In this document: piece by piece, positions 52,226-61,293 of the stretch
Layout: each line of letters begins with the position of its first letter
How positions within the stretch are numbered: position 1 is the first letter of the stretch
Assembly: GCA_964498075.1 (NCBI GenBank)
Contig: CAZCGA010000019.1
Span: 1-64,000 of the forward strand
From: CAZCGA01 sp964498075
GTDB lineage: Bacteria; Desulfobacterota; Binatia; HRBIN30
Direction of reading: 5' to 3'
DNA length: 64,000 nucleotides
The notes under the pieces: generated by a model
What the model was told of the DNA's origin: nothing
The model's database searches: none
What the model saw: only the letters and a program-made list of their open reading frames with translations
Program-made: the position numbers and the translations under genes

Positions 52226-53563
52226 ATGGCGCTGCGAGTTCTGGTCATCGACGACGAGAAGAACATCCGCGTCACCCTGTCGATGTGTCTGGAGGACATC
52301 GGGTGTGAGGTCCAGGCGGTGGGCTCGGCAGACGCGGCGCTGACGGCGCTCGCACACGGCGTGTTCGATCTCGCCTTTCTCGACTTGCGCTTGGGAGACG
52401 AGAGCGGCCTGCAGTTGCTGCCCAAGCTGCTGGCGGTGAACCCGGACCTGGCGGTGGTCGTGATTACTGCCTACGCGACGTTCGAGACGGCGGTCGAGGC
52501 CATCAAGTGCGGCGCGCGCGACTATCTGCCCAAGCCCTTCACGCCGGCGGAGATCCGGCACGTGGTCGAGCAGGTGAGCGCGCAACGCGCGTTGGCTCGC
52601 CGCGTCACCGCGCTCGAGCGGGAGCTGCACGACGCCCTCCCCGAAGTGGACCTGGACACCGCGTCGCCGAAGATGGCCGCGGCTCTCGACCTGCTGACCC
52701 GCGCAGCCGCCGCGGACGTCGCCGTGCTGCTGCGTGGCGAGAACGGCACGGGCAAAAGCGTGGTGGCGCGGGCGCTGCACGCTCGCAGCCCGCGTGCCGC
52801 CGGCCCATTCGTGGTGGTGAACTGTCCGACCTTGTCGGAGGAGCTGCTGACCAGCGAGCTGTTTGGCCACGTTGAGGGCGCATTCACCGGCGCGGTACGT
52901 GATCAGCCCGGACGGGTCGAGGCAGCCGACGGCGGGACGCTGTTTCTCGACGAGATCGGCGAGATCTCGCCCGGCCTCCAGGCCAAGCTGTTGCGCTTCC
53001 TGCAAGAGAAGGTCTTCGAGCGCATCGGCGAGAGCCAGACGCGACATGCCGACGTCCGGGTGGTCGCCGCGACCAACCGTGATTTGGAGGCGGACGTGCG
53101 GACGGGGCGGTTCCGGGAAGACCTTCTGTACCGCATCAACGTCATCGAGATCGTCTTGCCGTCGCTGCGCGAACGCCCGGAAGACATTCTGCGGCTGGCG
53201 CACCAGTTCTTGGGGTTCTTCGCGCGGACGGCTCGCCGCCCAACGCCCGTATTGTCCGCGGCGGCCGAGCACGCCTTGTTGGCCTATCCCTGGCCGGGCA
53301 ACTTGCGCGAGCTGCGCAACGCCATCGAGCGCGCCGTGATCCTCTGGCCGGCGCAGGTCATCGAGCCGCAGGCGTTTCCTGAGCGCATCGTGCCGGCGGC
53401 GAGTATGGCGCCGGTCCTGGGAGGTGACACCACCCTGGAGGCGATCGAGCGAGAGCACATCCTGCGCGTCGTCGCCCGCACCGGCACCCTCGAAGAGGCT
53501 GCCGCGATTCTCGGCATCGATGCGTCCACGCTCTGGCGCAAGCGCAGGAAGTACGGGGTATGA
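52226..53563 (+). CDS. NtrC-family sigma-54-dependent response regulator
   Basis: About 445 residues. The receiver (residues 1-120) has the acidic pair in VLVIDDE, phospho-accepting Asp in [11 protein letters not shown] and Lys in DYLPKPF. The AAA+ domain has Walker A GENGTGKS, the sigma-54 contact GAFTGA, Walker [11 protein letters not shown] and the R-finger region. The C-terminal Fis-type HTH is [21 protein letters not shown]. It activates sigma-54 promoters when phosphorylated. ATG 52226 is preferred over GTG 52208. It lies tail to tail with the histidine kinase at 53610, its most likely partner, rather than downstream in the same operon. Confidence 0.93.
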   Translation: MALRVLVIDDEKNIRVTLSMCLEDIGCEVQAVGSADAALTALAHGVFDLAFLDLRLGDESGLQLLPKLLAVNPDLAVVVITAYATFETAVEAIKCGARDYLPKPFTPAEIRHVVEQVSAQRALARRVTALERELHDALPEVDLDTASPKMAAALDLLTRAAAADVAVLLRGENGTGKSVVARALHARSPRAAGPFVVVNCPTLSEELLTSELFGHVEGAFTGAVRDQPGRVEAADGGTLFLDEIGEISPGLQAKLLRFLQEKVFERIGESQTRHADVRVVAATNRDLEADVRTGRFREDLLYRINVIEIVLPSLRERPEDILRLAHQFLGFFARTARRPTPVLSAAAEHALLAYPWPGNLRELRNAIERAVILWPAQVIEPQAFPERIVPAASMAPVLGGDTTLEAIEREHILRVVARTGTLEEAAAILGIDASTLWRKRRKYGV

Positions 53564-53613
53564 CCTTGCGCTCGTCATCGACGACGAAGACGTGAGCTGT
53601 TTTGCGGGTTCAT
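53564..53613 (-). pseudogene. Possible 5' remnant of a response-regulator gene
   Basis: The kinase stop at 53610 overlaps an ATG (ATGA), as when a response-regulator gene follows. After a one-base frame change the minus strand reads [15 protein letters not shown], which looks like the first strand of a receiver domain, before running into the end of the convergent sigma-54 regulator. It may be a deletion or inversion scar. The evidence is only about 15 codons. Confidence 0.3.
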
Positions 53614-55466
53614 GACGTGACTCCTTTGCCGGCATCGGCCGGCGCGAGCGGCAGCGTGAACCAGAACGTGCTGCCGCGCCCCGGCTGACTTTCGACCCCG
53701 ATCTCACCGCCGTGCGCGGTGACGATCTCCTTGGCGATGGACAGACCGAGCCCGGCACCTTCGGAGCGCGGCCCCGGTCCGCGGAAGAACTTGTCGAAGA
53801 CGCGTTTCTGATACTCCGGAGCGATGCCTTCTCCCGTATCGCGGACGACAAAGCGTACGCCGCCGTTCGCCGGCGCTGCCGATAGCTCGATCGCGCCGTC
53901 GCGCGACGTGTGCCGAAGCGCGTTGGTCATCAGGTTGGAGAACACCAGCCGGATGCGTTCGGGGTCGGCGCCGACCTCCGCCTCGACGATGGGCAGCCGC
54001 GCGCTGAGCTGTAGCCCGCGTTCCTCGGCAGCCGCGCGGTGCGTCTCGATCGCCCACTTGATCAGGGTCGCCGCCGCCAGCGACTGCACGTGCAGCTCGA
54101 GCTTGCCGGCTTGGATGCGCGAAAGATCCAGGAGGTCGTCCACCATGGCCTGCAACCGCTCGCAGTCCTCGCGGGAGGCGTACAGCAGGTCGGCCTGCTT
54201 CTCCGTCAGCGGTCCCGGGGTTTGCTCGAGGCACAGGTGGATCGCCATGCGCAACGACGTAAGCGGAGTGCGCAGCTCGTGGGCGACGGTGGCGACCAGG
54301 TCATTGCGGAGCTCGTCGACGCGCCGCAGTCGCGTCACGTCCTGGAGCACCACCGTCGCTCCGGCGATGCCGCCCTGGTCGGAGGACACCGGCGTCGCGC
54401 GCGGCAGAACGTAGCGCTCGCCGTCGGGGGACGAGATGTAGATCGCCTCCTCGAACCCCTTTGGGACGTACGATCCCTTGCCGCCGAGCACGTGGCCACG
54501 CACGCGTTCGATCACCTCGCGGACCGGCGGCGGCACGGCGTGCAAGGTGTCGGCCTCGGCCGGGCCGAGGGCCAGCCCGAGGAGCGTCTCGGCGGCGCGA
54601 TTCACATTGAGCACGTCGCCGCGGACGTCGAAGACCATGACCGGGTCCGGCATGCTGTCGATCGCCGCCTGCGACGCCTGCTGGGCGAGGAGCAGGTCGC
54701 CGAGGGAGCTGCGGCGATACTGGCTCAGCCGCGCGGCCATCGCGTTGATATGCCCTGCCAGCTGCACCAGCTCGTCGCGTCCGACGAGCGTGACGCGGGC
54801 ATCGAAGTCACCTTCACCGATGCGATTGACCGTGCGGGTGAGTAAGCCCAACGGCCGCATCAGGCGTGTCGTCAGGATGGTCGAGGTCAGGGCGCCGATC
54901 AGCACGGCGCCGATCGCGGCGAGGATCATCGCCGCATTCATGCGGTCGGCTTCCTGCCGGGCGCGCTCGCTCTTGCGCACCATCGCGTCCTGGTTCATCG
55001 CCAAGATGGTGTCGGCGGCCTCTCGCACGGCCGTGAAGTTGGGCTCCAGCTCGTCGAAGAAGAGTGAGCGCCGGCCTTCCGGCGGGCTGGTTGGCAGACG
55101 ATCGAAGCGATCCAGGTAGCTGGTCCACAGCTCGTGGAGGTGCTGCGCCGCTTCCGCTTCTCCGGGTTCGGTGATGTTGTTCTCTTCGACACGCAGCTCC
55201 GCGTCGAATCGCTTTCGATGCAAGGCGGTATGCGCGAGTGCGTCGCGTCCGCGGTCGTCCACCAGGACGAGCGCCGCCGCGTCTTGCATGCGCTCGATGG
55301 ACTCCTTCATGCGCTGCGACGCCAGCACGCTGCGGTAGTTGTCCTTGAGGATCCCTTGCGAGTGCTTGCCGAGCGATGAGATGGTGGCGGTGGCAAGCAC
55401 GCCGACGAGTGCCAGGGCGACGACCAGCGGCGCCTGCGCGAGCAGCAACTTGACGCGCAAGCTCAT
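53610..55466 (-). CDS. HAMP-PAS sensor histidine kinase, coupled to the KdpD-like gene
   Basis: About 618 residues. An N-terminal membrane helix (LLLAQAPLVVALALVGVLA), a helical sensor region to ~residue 180 and a second helix (MILAAIGAVLIGALTSTILTT) are followed by HAMP, PAS (~255-365), a phosphoacceptor domain with AHELRTPLTS (His396), and HATPase_c ending EGAGLGLSIAKEIVTAHGG. Its ATG overlaps the stop of the KdpD-like gene by four bases, so the two halves that are one protein in ordinary KdpD are here separate but translationally coupled. The frame open upstream of 55466 is rejected. Confidence 0.91.
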   Translation of the reverse strand: MSLRVKLLLAQAPLVVALALVGVLATATISSLGKHSQGILKDNYRSVLASQRMKESIERMQDAAALVLVDDRGRDALAHTALHRKRFDAELRVEENNITEPGEAEAAQHLHELWTSYLDRFDRLPTSPPEGRRSLFFDELEPNFTAVREAADTILAMNQDAMVRKSERARQEADRMNAAMILAAIGAVLIGALTSTILTTRLMRPLGLLTRTVNRIGEGDFDARVTLVGRDELVQLAGHINAMAARLSQYRRSSLGDLLLAQQASQAAIDSMPDPVMVFDVRGDVLNVNRAAETLLGLALGPAEADTLHAVPPPVREVIERVRGHVLGGKGSYVPKGFEEAIYISSPDGERYVLPRATPVSSDQGGIAGATVVLQDVTRLRRVDELRNDLVATVAHELRTPLTSLRMAIHLCLEQTPGPLTEKQADLLYASREDCERLQAMVDDLLDLSRIQAGKLELHVQSLAAATLIKWAIETHRAAAEERGLQLSARLPIVEAEVGADPERIRLVFSNLMTNALRHTSRDGAIELSAAPANGGVRFVVRDTGEGIAPEYQKRVFDKFFRGPGPRSEGAGLGLSIAKEIVTAHGGEIGVESQPGRGSTFWFTLPLAPADAGKGVTS

Positions 55467-56617
55467 GGGCGCTCCTCCTCCTCGTCCAGGGCGACGATGT
55501 GCAAGTCGAAGCCGGCCGCTGCATTCACCATGCGCACGACGAACGAGCGGCCGAGCAGCTGTTGCCACCACGGGCGGTGCGAGCGACCGATCATGATGTG
55601 GCCGACGCCGTGCGAGCGCGCGAAGGTGAGCAGCGCGGCCACGGGATCGGTGCCTTGCAGGCGCCGTACTTGCGCACCCAGGTCGCGCGCCGTTTCGATG
55701 TTGTCGAGCAAATGACGTTGCGCCTCGGCGTCGATGCGAGTGGGTGCCTCCTCCGGGGTCTCGACGTAGACGACGAACCAGTCGGTATTCAACCGTCCGG
55801 CCATGCGCGAGCCGCGACGCAGCAGCGTGGCCGCCCGCGGCGAGAAGGATGAAATGCACACCATCAATCGGTTGCCCGTCGCGGGGCGCGGCGCCGCGCC
55901 GCCGGTGGTGGAATCAGCGGGGGTCGAACGGTCGAGGCTTTCGGCGACCTCGCGCAGCGCCAGCTCACGCAGTGCCGCCAGGTTGTCCTCTTTGAAGAAG
56001 TGCGCCAGCGCCCACTGGATCTTCTCGTGGTTGTAGATCTTACCGGCACGCAGGCGCTCGAGCAGGTCTTCGGCGGCCAAGTCCAGGTTGACGACCTGGT
56101 CGGCCTGCCGGAGAAAGCTGTCGGGGACGGTCTCGCGGATGACAACGTGCGTGGCGCGCTGCACGACGTCCTTCAAGCTTTCCAGATGCTGCACGTTGAA
56201 GGCGCAAATGACGTTGATGCCGGCCTCGAGGATGTCGAGCACGTCGTGGTATCGCTTCTTGTTGCGCGAGCCCGGGACGTTGGTGTGGGCGACCTCATCG
56301 ACGAGCGCGACCTGCGGGTGCCGCGCGATCACCGCGTCCACGTCCATCTCCTCGATGACCAGGCTGCGGTACTCCACCTTCCGCCGCGGCACGTACTCGA
56401 GGCCCTCGATGAGGGCCGCCGTCTCGGCGCGGCCGTGGGTCTCGATGAATCCGAGGACGACGTCCACGCCGCGCTTCTTGAGCGCGTGCGCTTCCTCCAG
56501 CATGCGGTACGTCTTTCCGACGCCGGCGGCGAAGCCGATATAGATTTTGAGACGCCCGCGCTTGGCGCGCTCAACCAGCTCCAGGAAGTCTTCGGGACGC
56601 GTGCGTGCGACGCTCAT
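55463..56617 (-). CDS. kdpD: Free-standing KdpD sensor domain plus universal-stress domain
   Basis: About 384 residues, the N-terminal part of KdpD only. Residues 20-235 form the KdpD sensor with Walker A GFAAGVGKT and Walker B VALVDEVAHTN; residues ~255-380 form a UspA-like domain (RLMVCISSFSPRAATLL, GHIMIGRSHRPWW). KdpD senses potassium and salt stress. The membrane segments and kinase of a normal ~900-residue KdpD are missing here and are replaced by the separate kinase gene that overlaps its stop. It starts six bases after the truncated KdpA-KdpC gene. Confidence 0.92.
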   Translation of the reverse strand: MSVARTRPEDFLELVERAKRGRLKIYIGFAAGVGKTYRMLEEAHALKKRGVDVVLGFIETHGRAETAALIEGLEYVPRRKVEYRSLVIEEMDVDAVIARHPQVALVDEVAHTNVPGSRNKKRYHDVLDILEAGINVICAFNVQHLESLKDVVQRATHVVIRETVPDSFLRQADQVVNLDLAAEDLLERLRAGKIYNHEKIQWALAHFFKEDNLAALRELALREVAESLDRSTPADSTTGGAAPRPATGNRLMVCISSFSPRAATLLRRGSRMAGRLNTDWFVVYVETPEEAPTRIDAEAQRHLLDNIETARDLGAQVRRLQGTDPVAALLTFARSHGVGHIMIGRSHRPWWQQLLGRSFVVRMVNAAAGFDLHIVALDEEEERP

Positions 56618-56623
56618 CTCGCT

Positions 56624-57709
56624 TCAGGGTTGGAGCGCTGCCTCCGGATGCCCGAACTGGCGGTCGAGCGCCAGATTGAGCTGCAGCACGTTGACGCGTG
56701 GCTCGCCGAGGAAGCCGAGGTCGCGGCCTTCGGTGTACTGCTCGACCGCCAGGCCGTGGGTGACCGGGTTTCCCGACGCCTCGAAGTGGTAGATGGTTCC
56801 CACACCGACCAAGAAGAGCACGGCCATGGCCGCGAACAGCGTCCAGCCTCGCTTCTGGTCGCGCGCCATGCGCCCAAACGTGTAGGTCAGGGCCGCCGGG
56901 ATGGCGAAGATGAGGATCATTTCGATGAAGTTCGTCAACGGGCTCGGATTCTCGAACGGGTGGGCGCTGTTGGCATTGAAGAAGCCGCCGCCGTTGGTCC
57001 CCAGCTCCTTGATGACCTCCTGCGACGCCACCGGGCCCATGGCGATGATCTGCTTGGCGCCCTCGAGCGTCGTCAGTTGCGCATACGGTGCGAAGTTCTG
57101 AATCACACCGAACGCCACCAGGAGCAGGCCAATTGGGATGCAAATGGGGAGCAGCACGTAGACGATGGATCGAAGCAGGTCGACCCAGAAGTTTCCGATG
57201 GTCTGCGGTACCTCCGGATTGCCGTGGCGGGTCATCCCACGTGCCAGGGCGATGGCGATCGCGATGCCGGCGCCGGCAGACACGAAGTTGTGCCAGGCCA
57301 GGCCCGCCATCTGCGTGAGATAGCTCATGGTCGACTCACCGGAGTATGCCTGCCAGTTCGTATTCGTCGTGAAACTGGCGGCGGTGTTGAAGGCCAAGTC
57401 TGGTGCGACGGGACCGAGCGCTTGTGGATTCAGCGGCAGGACGTGCTGTAGCCGCTCGATGGCGTAGGTGACGAGTACGCCCAGTGCGCTGAAGAGGAGC
57501 AGCGCCAGCGTGTAGGCTTGCCAGGTCTGTTCCTTCCGTGGGTCGATGCCACACAGACGGTACGCGAAGCGCTCGATCGGGCCGAGCACGCGAGGCAACG
57601 GCTGCGCGTTGCCCTCGAACACCCGGAACATGTAGATGCCCAGCTGCTTGGTGATCGCTAGGATCACCAAGCAGTAGACGCCGATTTGAAACCAACCGTT
57701 TGCGGACAT
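56624..57709 (-). CDS. kdpA: KdpA N-terminal half fused to KdpC C-terminus (kdpB lost)
   Basis: Continuous frame of 361 residues. Residues 1 to ~317 are KdpA, the potassium channel subunit of KdpFABC, with the first two selectivity-filter segments (SFTTNTNWQAYSGE and GTNGGGFFNANSAHPFENP). The last ~45 residues (VEQYTEGRDLGFLGEPRVNVLQLNLALD in part) match the end of KdpC. The second half of KdpA with its other two filters, all of KdpB (the P-type ATPase) and most of KdpC are absent. The join keeps frame. Either a genuine deletion or a misassembly removed about 3 kb. As written it cannot make a working pump. Confidence 0.88.
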   Translation of the reverse strand: MSANGWFQIGVYCLVILAITKQLGIYMFRVFEGNAQPLPRVLGPIERFAYRLCGIDPRKEQTWQAYTLALLLFSALGVLVTYAIERLQHVLPLNPQALGPVAPDLAFNTAASFTTNTNWQAYSGESTMSYLTQMAGLAWHNFVSAGAGIAIAIALARGMTRHGNPEVPQTIGNFWVDLLRSIVYVLLPICIPIGLLLVAFGVIQNFAPYAQLTTLEGAKQIIAMGPVASQEVIKELGTNGGGFFNANSAHPFENPSPLTNFIEMILIFAIPAALTYTFGRMARDQKRGWTLFAAMAVLFLVGVGTIYHFEASGNPVTHGLAVEQYTEGRDLGFLGEPRVNVLQLNLALDRQFGHPEAALQP

Positions 57710-57718
57710 GGGGCCTCG

Positions 57719-57808
57719 CTAGAAACGCTCCGGACGAATGAGCGCGTAGAGCAGGTAGGCCGTCAGCAGGACGGCGAGAATCGCGCCAACTGCGTATTCG
57801 AGAACCAT
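57719..57808 (-). CDS. kdpF: KdpF small membrane subunit
   Basis: Peptide of 29 residues with one membrane helix (LEYAVGAILAVLLTAYLLYAL) and the typical IRPERF ending. KdpF stabilises the KdpFABC potassium pump. It sits nine bases before kdpA in the usual order. Too short for most gene callers. Confidence 0.9.
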   Translation of the reverse strand: MVLEYAVGAILAVLLTAYLLYALIRPERF

Positions 57809-57819
57809 GTGGCTTCTCC

Positions 57820-57903
57820 CTACACGCGCTCGCAGGCGCGGACGTAACCCCAGGCGACCGCGAAGAAGGCGACCGTCAATGTGATGAAGATCAGATCGAG
57901 CAT
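57820..57903 (-). CDS. Tiny membrane protein upstream of kdpF
   Basis: A 27-residue peptide (MLDLIFITLTVAFFAVAWGY, then VRACERV) forming a single membrane helix. Similar tiny peptides with a WG-x-V...CER ending are found at the start of kdp operons in other phyla. It lies 11 bases before kdpF in the same direction and is probably part of the operon. Confidence 0.7.
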   Translation of the reverse strand: MLDLIFITLTVAFFAVAWGYVRACERV

Positions 57904-58132
57904 TGCGACCCTCCTGCCGGCACAGCGAGGCAAGAACCGGTCCAGGCTCAGTCCACGGAACCGTGCGGTAGGTACGAGTTGCCGGTCGTGCAACTTGCTG
58001 GATGGCCCGTCGCGGAACTGGGAAGTTTGCAATCCTTCTTGCGAGGCGGATGCCCCCGTTGTGATTCGAACTGCTCTATGGTAGCCGACCAGCCTTGATG
58101 GCTCGTCGTGGCCGGGTTCACCCCCTGACAAG

Positions 58133-60106
58133 ATGCTGGAACGATTTCGCCGGATATTCCGGCTGCTGATTGGTCAGCCGAAGAACCCACTCGATCCGCA
58201 CGTCTTCCACCAAGTCTCACTCATGGCGTTCTTGGCCTGGGTGGGGCTCGGTGCGGATGGATTGAGCTCCTCGTGTTACGGTCCGGAAGAGGCGTTCCTT
58301 GCCCTCGGACCCGACCGCTTTCTCGCTCCGTTCTTGGTGTTGGCGACGGCGATCACGGTGTTCGTCATTTCGGCCAGCTACTCGCAGATCATCGAGCTGT
58401 TTCCGACCGGTGGCGGAGGGTATCTCGTGGCCAGCAAGCTGCTGGGGCCGCGAGCTGGCTTGGTCTCGGGCTGCGCGCTGATCGTCGACTACGTGCTGAC
58501 GATTGCGATCTCGATCGCCAGCGGCGCCGACTCGATCTTCAGCTTCCTGCCGCTGCAGTTCCAACACGTCAAGCTGGAGACGGAGGTGCTGGGGATCGGT
58601 GCGCTGATCCTGCTCAACCTGCGTGGCGTCAAGGAGTCGGTCACGCTGCTAGTGCCCGTCTTCCTGAGTTTCCTACTGACGCATGCGATCGTCATCGTCT
58701 ACGGCATGTGGTTGCACGTCGGCGCGATCCCTGCGATCGCGGCGAACACCGGCGTGCAGACGCTCAACGGCCTGCGCGAGCAGGGCCTCTGGGTCATGCT
58801 CGCGTTCTTCCTGCACGCTTACAGCATGGGAGCGGGGACGTACACCGGCATCGAGGCGGTCAGCAACGGCCTGCCGATCCTGCGCGAGCCGCGAGCGCAG
58901 ACGGGCAAGAAGACGATGCTGTTGATGGCCTCGTCGTTGGCGTTCACGGCAGGGGGCATCCTCGTCGGTTACCTTCTGGTCGATGTCCATGCCGAGCCAG
59001 GGCGGACGTTGAATGCGGTGCTGATCGAGCAGCTAACTTCCGGCTGGCACTTCGGCGGCGTCGCGGTGGGGCGGGCGTTTCTCTTCTTCTCGCTGCTCTC
59101 CGCCGGCGCCTTGCTGTTTGTGGCGGCACAGACGGGATTCCTGGACGGCCCGCGGGTGCTCGCCAGCATGGCGGTGGATTCGTGGGTGCCGCATCGTTTC
59201 TATCAACTCAGCGATCGCCTGGTGACGAAGAACGGCACCCTCATGATGGGTGCCGCGGCGCTGGCCATCCTGCTGTACACGGAAGGCGACGTGCGGTTAC
59301 TGGTCGTGCTGTACAGCATCAACGTGTTCTTGACCTTCTCGCTGTCGCAGCTGGGAATGTGCATTCATTGGCTGCAGGTCCGGCGCGAGGAAGCCCAGTG
59401 GTGGCGTCGCCTGGCGATCAACGGCATCGGTCTGCTGCTGACGAGCGGGATCCTCGTGGTGACCTTGTCGCTCAAGTTCCGGGAAGGGGGTTGGGTGACG
59501 GCTGTGATCACCTCGGCGCTGATCGCCACCTGTCTCTGGATCCGGCGACACTACGACCGGGCGGCGCAGTTCTTCCAGCGGCTGGATACCATTCTGACCG
59601 CGGTTCCATCGCCGCCGGAGTTGGAGTTTACGCCTGTCTGCGACCGCAACGCGCCGACCGCGGTGCTGCTGGTCACCGGCTACAACGGCCTCGGCCTTCA
59701 TTCCTTCTTGTCGATTCCCCGCTTGTTCGCCGACCACTTCAAGCAGTTCGTCTTTATCTCGGTGGGCGTCATCGACTCGAGCCGGTTCAAAGGTATCGAC
59801 GAGGTCGAGCACCTGAGGCAGTCCACCGAAGAGTTCCTCAAGCGCTATGTCGCATTCGTGAGCGCCCAGGGCCTGCGCGCCGAGTACCGCTATGCGCTGG
59901 GAACAGACACCATCGATCTGTTGGTCGAGCAGTGTAAACAGGTGTCCAAGGAGTTCCCGCGTGCCGTCTTCTTCAGTGGCAAGCTCATCTTTGCGGAGGA
60001 GACGTTCCTGACCCGGCTGCTGCACAACCAGGCGGCGTTCACCTTGCAACGGCGTCTGCAGTTCGCCGGGCTGCAGACGATTGTGTTGCCGATCCGGGCG
60101 CTCTAG
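58133..60106 (+). CDS. KimA/YdaO-like APC-superfamily permease
   Basis: About 657 residues. Residues ~30-480 hold about a dozen membrane helices of the APC fold, with ADGLSSSCYGPEEAF and LFPTGGGGYLVASKLLG in the first helices, and INLRGVKES-like LNLRGVKES. The last ~150 residues are cytoplasmic. The N-terminus (FRLLIGQPKNPLD...LSSDALSSVAYG-like) resembles KimA, a high-affinity potassium importer regulated by c-di-AMP in Firmicutes; amino-acid transport remains possible. It diverges from the kdp genes across ~230 bases, so a role in potassium uptake fits the context. Confidence 0.8.
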   Translation: MLERFRRIFRLLIGQPKNPLDPHVFHQVSLMAFLAWVGLGADGLSSSCYGPEEAFLALGPDRFLAPFLVLATAITVFVISASYSQIIELFPTGGGGYLVASKLLGPRAGLVSGCALIVDYVLTIAISIASGADSIFSFLPLQFQHVKLETEVLGIGALILLNLRGVKESVTLLVPVFLSFLLTHAIVIVYGMWLHVGAIPAIAANTGVQTLNGLREQGLWVMLAFFLHAYSMGAGTYTGIEAVSNGLPILREPRAQTGKKTMLLMASSLAFTAGGILVGYLLVDVHAEPGRTLNAVLIEQLTSGWHFGGVAVGRAFLFFSLLSAGALLFVAAQTGFLDGPRVLASMAVDSWVPHRFYQLSDRLVTKNGTLMMGAAALAILLYTEGDVRLLVVLYSINVFLTFSLSQLGMCIHWLQVRREEAQWWRRLAINGIGLLLTSGILVVTLSLKFREGGWVTAVITSALIATCLWIRRHYDRAAQFFQRLDTILTAVPSPPELEFTPVCDRNAPTAVLLVTGYNGLGLHSFLSIPRLFADHFKQFVFISVGVIDSSRFKGIDEVEHLRQSTEEFLKRYVAFVSAQGLRAEYRYALGTDTIDLLVEQCKQVSKEFPRAVFFSGKLIFAEETFLTRLLHNQAAFTLQRRLQFAGLQTIVLPIRAL

Positions 60107-60271
60107 CGGGCGGACTGGAGTAGTCCAAGGACTGGGGTATGCCATTGACTCGCGGCCGGGTCCGGCAGTAAAGTCGTCCCCGAGACTTCCAGCACCCGGA
60201 GGGTTGCGCCTACAGATGCGAGAACCTTACGGCACGTGAGGGACGTACGGTCGACGAGAAGGAGGCCAAGC

Positions 60272-60589
60272 ATGGCGACCAAGTTGTACGTAGGCAACCT
60301 GCCCTTCAAGGCTCGTGAAGAGGAATTGCAGTCCCTCTTTCAGCAGGCTGGGACGGTCGAATCGGTCAATATCATCCGCGATAAGATCTCCGGGCAGTCG
60401 CGGGGGTTCGGCTTCGTCGAGATGTCCAGCTCGGAGGACGCGCAGAAGGCCATCGAGATGTTCAACGGCCACAGCATGGAGAATCGCGAGATCATCGTGA
60501 ACGAGGCGCGGCCGCAGGCACCGCGACCGCCACGTTCCGGGGGGGGTGGCGCAGGCGGGCGCGGCGGGTACGGTCGCCGCGATCGTTAG
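60272..60589 (+). CDS. RRM-domain RNA-binding protein
   Basis: About 105 residues. One RNA-recognition motif has RNP2 LYVGNLPF and RNP1 RGFGFVEM; a short Gly/Arg-rich tail follows (SGGGGAGGRGGYGRRDR), like cyanobacterial and proteobacterial cold-induced RNA-binding proteins. AAGGAGG lies about eight bases before ATG 60272, so the longer upstream frame is rejected. It probably acts as an RNA chaperone. Confidence 0.94.
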   Translation: MATKLYVGNLPFKAREEELQSLFQQAGTVESVNIIRDKISGQSRGFGFVEMSSSEDAQKAIEMFNGHSMENREIIVNEARPQAPRPPRSGGGGAGGRGGYGRRDR

Positions 60590-60603
60590 GGCGGTGTGCC
60601 TTC

Positions 60604-60626
60604 GCACCGGTCTCCGACCGGTGCGC
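60604..60626 (+). terminator. Hairpin after the RRM gene
   Basis: A perfect 9-bp stem CGCACCGGT/ACCGGTGCG with a 5-base loop lies 14 bases past the RRM stop. No T-run follows, so it may be a factor-dependent terminator or an mRNA end-stabilising hairpin. Confidence 0.5.
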
Positions 60627-60661
60627 GGCGGGTCTGCCGGCCCGTAGTTGTGATCATCCCG

Positions 60662-61246
60662 ATGCAGCAGCGTTCCACGGCAGCACTACGGCGCTTGATC
60701 GACGCCGCGATGGAGCTGGAGCGTCGGACCATGCACCTGTACTGCAAGTTCGAGAGCCAGTTCAGCGACCGTGAGGACCTCCGCGGATTCTGGTTCGACA
60801 TGGCGCAGCACGAGTCGCGGCACTTCGGCGCCTTAGCGTTGGTGGCCGGGTTGTTGGACAGCGCCTCGAAACGCAGCCTGCACGCGTCCATCTCGCTGAC
60901 CCCGGCGCGGGTGCAGCATCTGCGCCGGTTGCTGGCGCGGCTGCACGCCGAGGCGGAGCAGGGAGTCACCCCCGAACGCGCCTTCGAGATCGCCCTCGAA
61001 GTGGAAAGCTCGGAGATCGAAGATGTCGTGCTCGATCTGTTGCACACGTTGAAGGGCGAAGCGGAGCGCGAGCGGGCGATGAAGCTACTGATCCATGACC
61101 TTGGCGATCTCAGCTACATGATCGAGAAGCATACGAGCAATCACGATCTGCTGGCCCGTGCCGACGAGTTGTTGGAGAAGCAGGTCGGGCGCCTGCGGGC
61201 GGTGGCGGCGCGCCCGCGGCGCCCCCTGCATCGGCTCAAGGGTTGA
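60662..61246 (+). CDS. Ferritin-like domain protein
   Basis: About 194 residues, all helical. LIDAAMELERRTMHLYCKFESQF and DMAQHESRHFGALALVAGLL give two Glu-x-x-His-type metal ligands of a four-helix ferritin/rubrerythrin-like bundle, and EVESSEIEDVVLDLLHTL with YMIEKHTSNHDLL supply the second half. It may bind two irons, for oxidative-stress protection, but no rubredoxin motif is present. Met 60662 is preferred over the first in-frame ATG at 60596, which lies inside the hairpin region. Confidence 0.78.
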   Translation: MQQRSTAALRRLIDAAMELERRTMHLYCKFESQFSDREDLRGFWFDMAQHESRHFGALALVAGLLDSASKRSLHASISLTPARVQHLRRLLARLHAEAEQGVTPERAFEIALEVESSEIEDVVLDLLHTLKGEAERERAMKLLIHDLGDLSYMIEKHTSNHDLLARADELLEKQVGRLRAVAARPRRPLHRLKG

Positions 61247-61293
61247 GAGCACAGCGGAGCTGAGCAGCGAAGGGAACCCTGGAGGAGTAGCGG

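Noticed and set aside
53564..53615. Plus-strand frame reading LALVIDDEDV near the kinase stop
   Set aside because: Receiver-like by the palindromic nature of GTCGTCGATGACGAGC; the minus-strand reading is more convincing because of the ATGA overlap.
57904..58132. Sigma-54 promoter between kdp and the permease
   Set aside because: One GG-N10-GC spacing exists (TGGATGGCCCGTCGC), but the rest does not match the consensus well enough to call.
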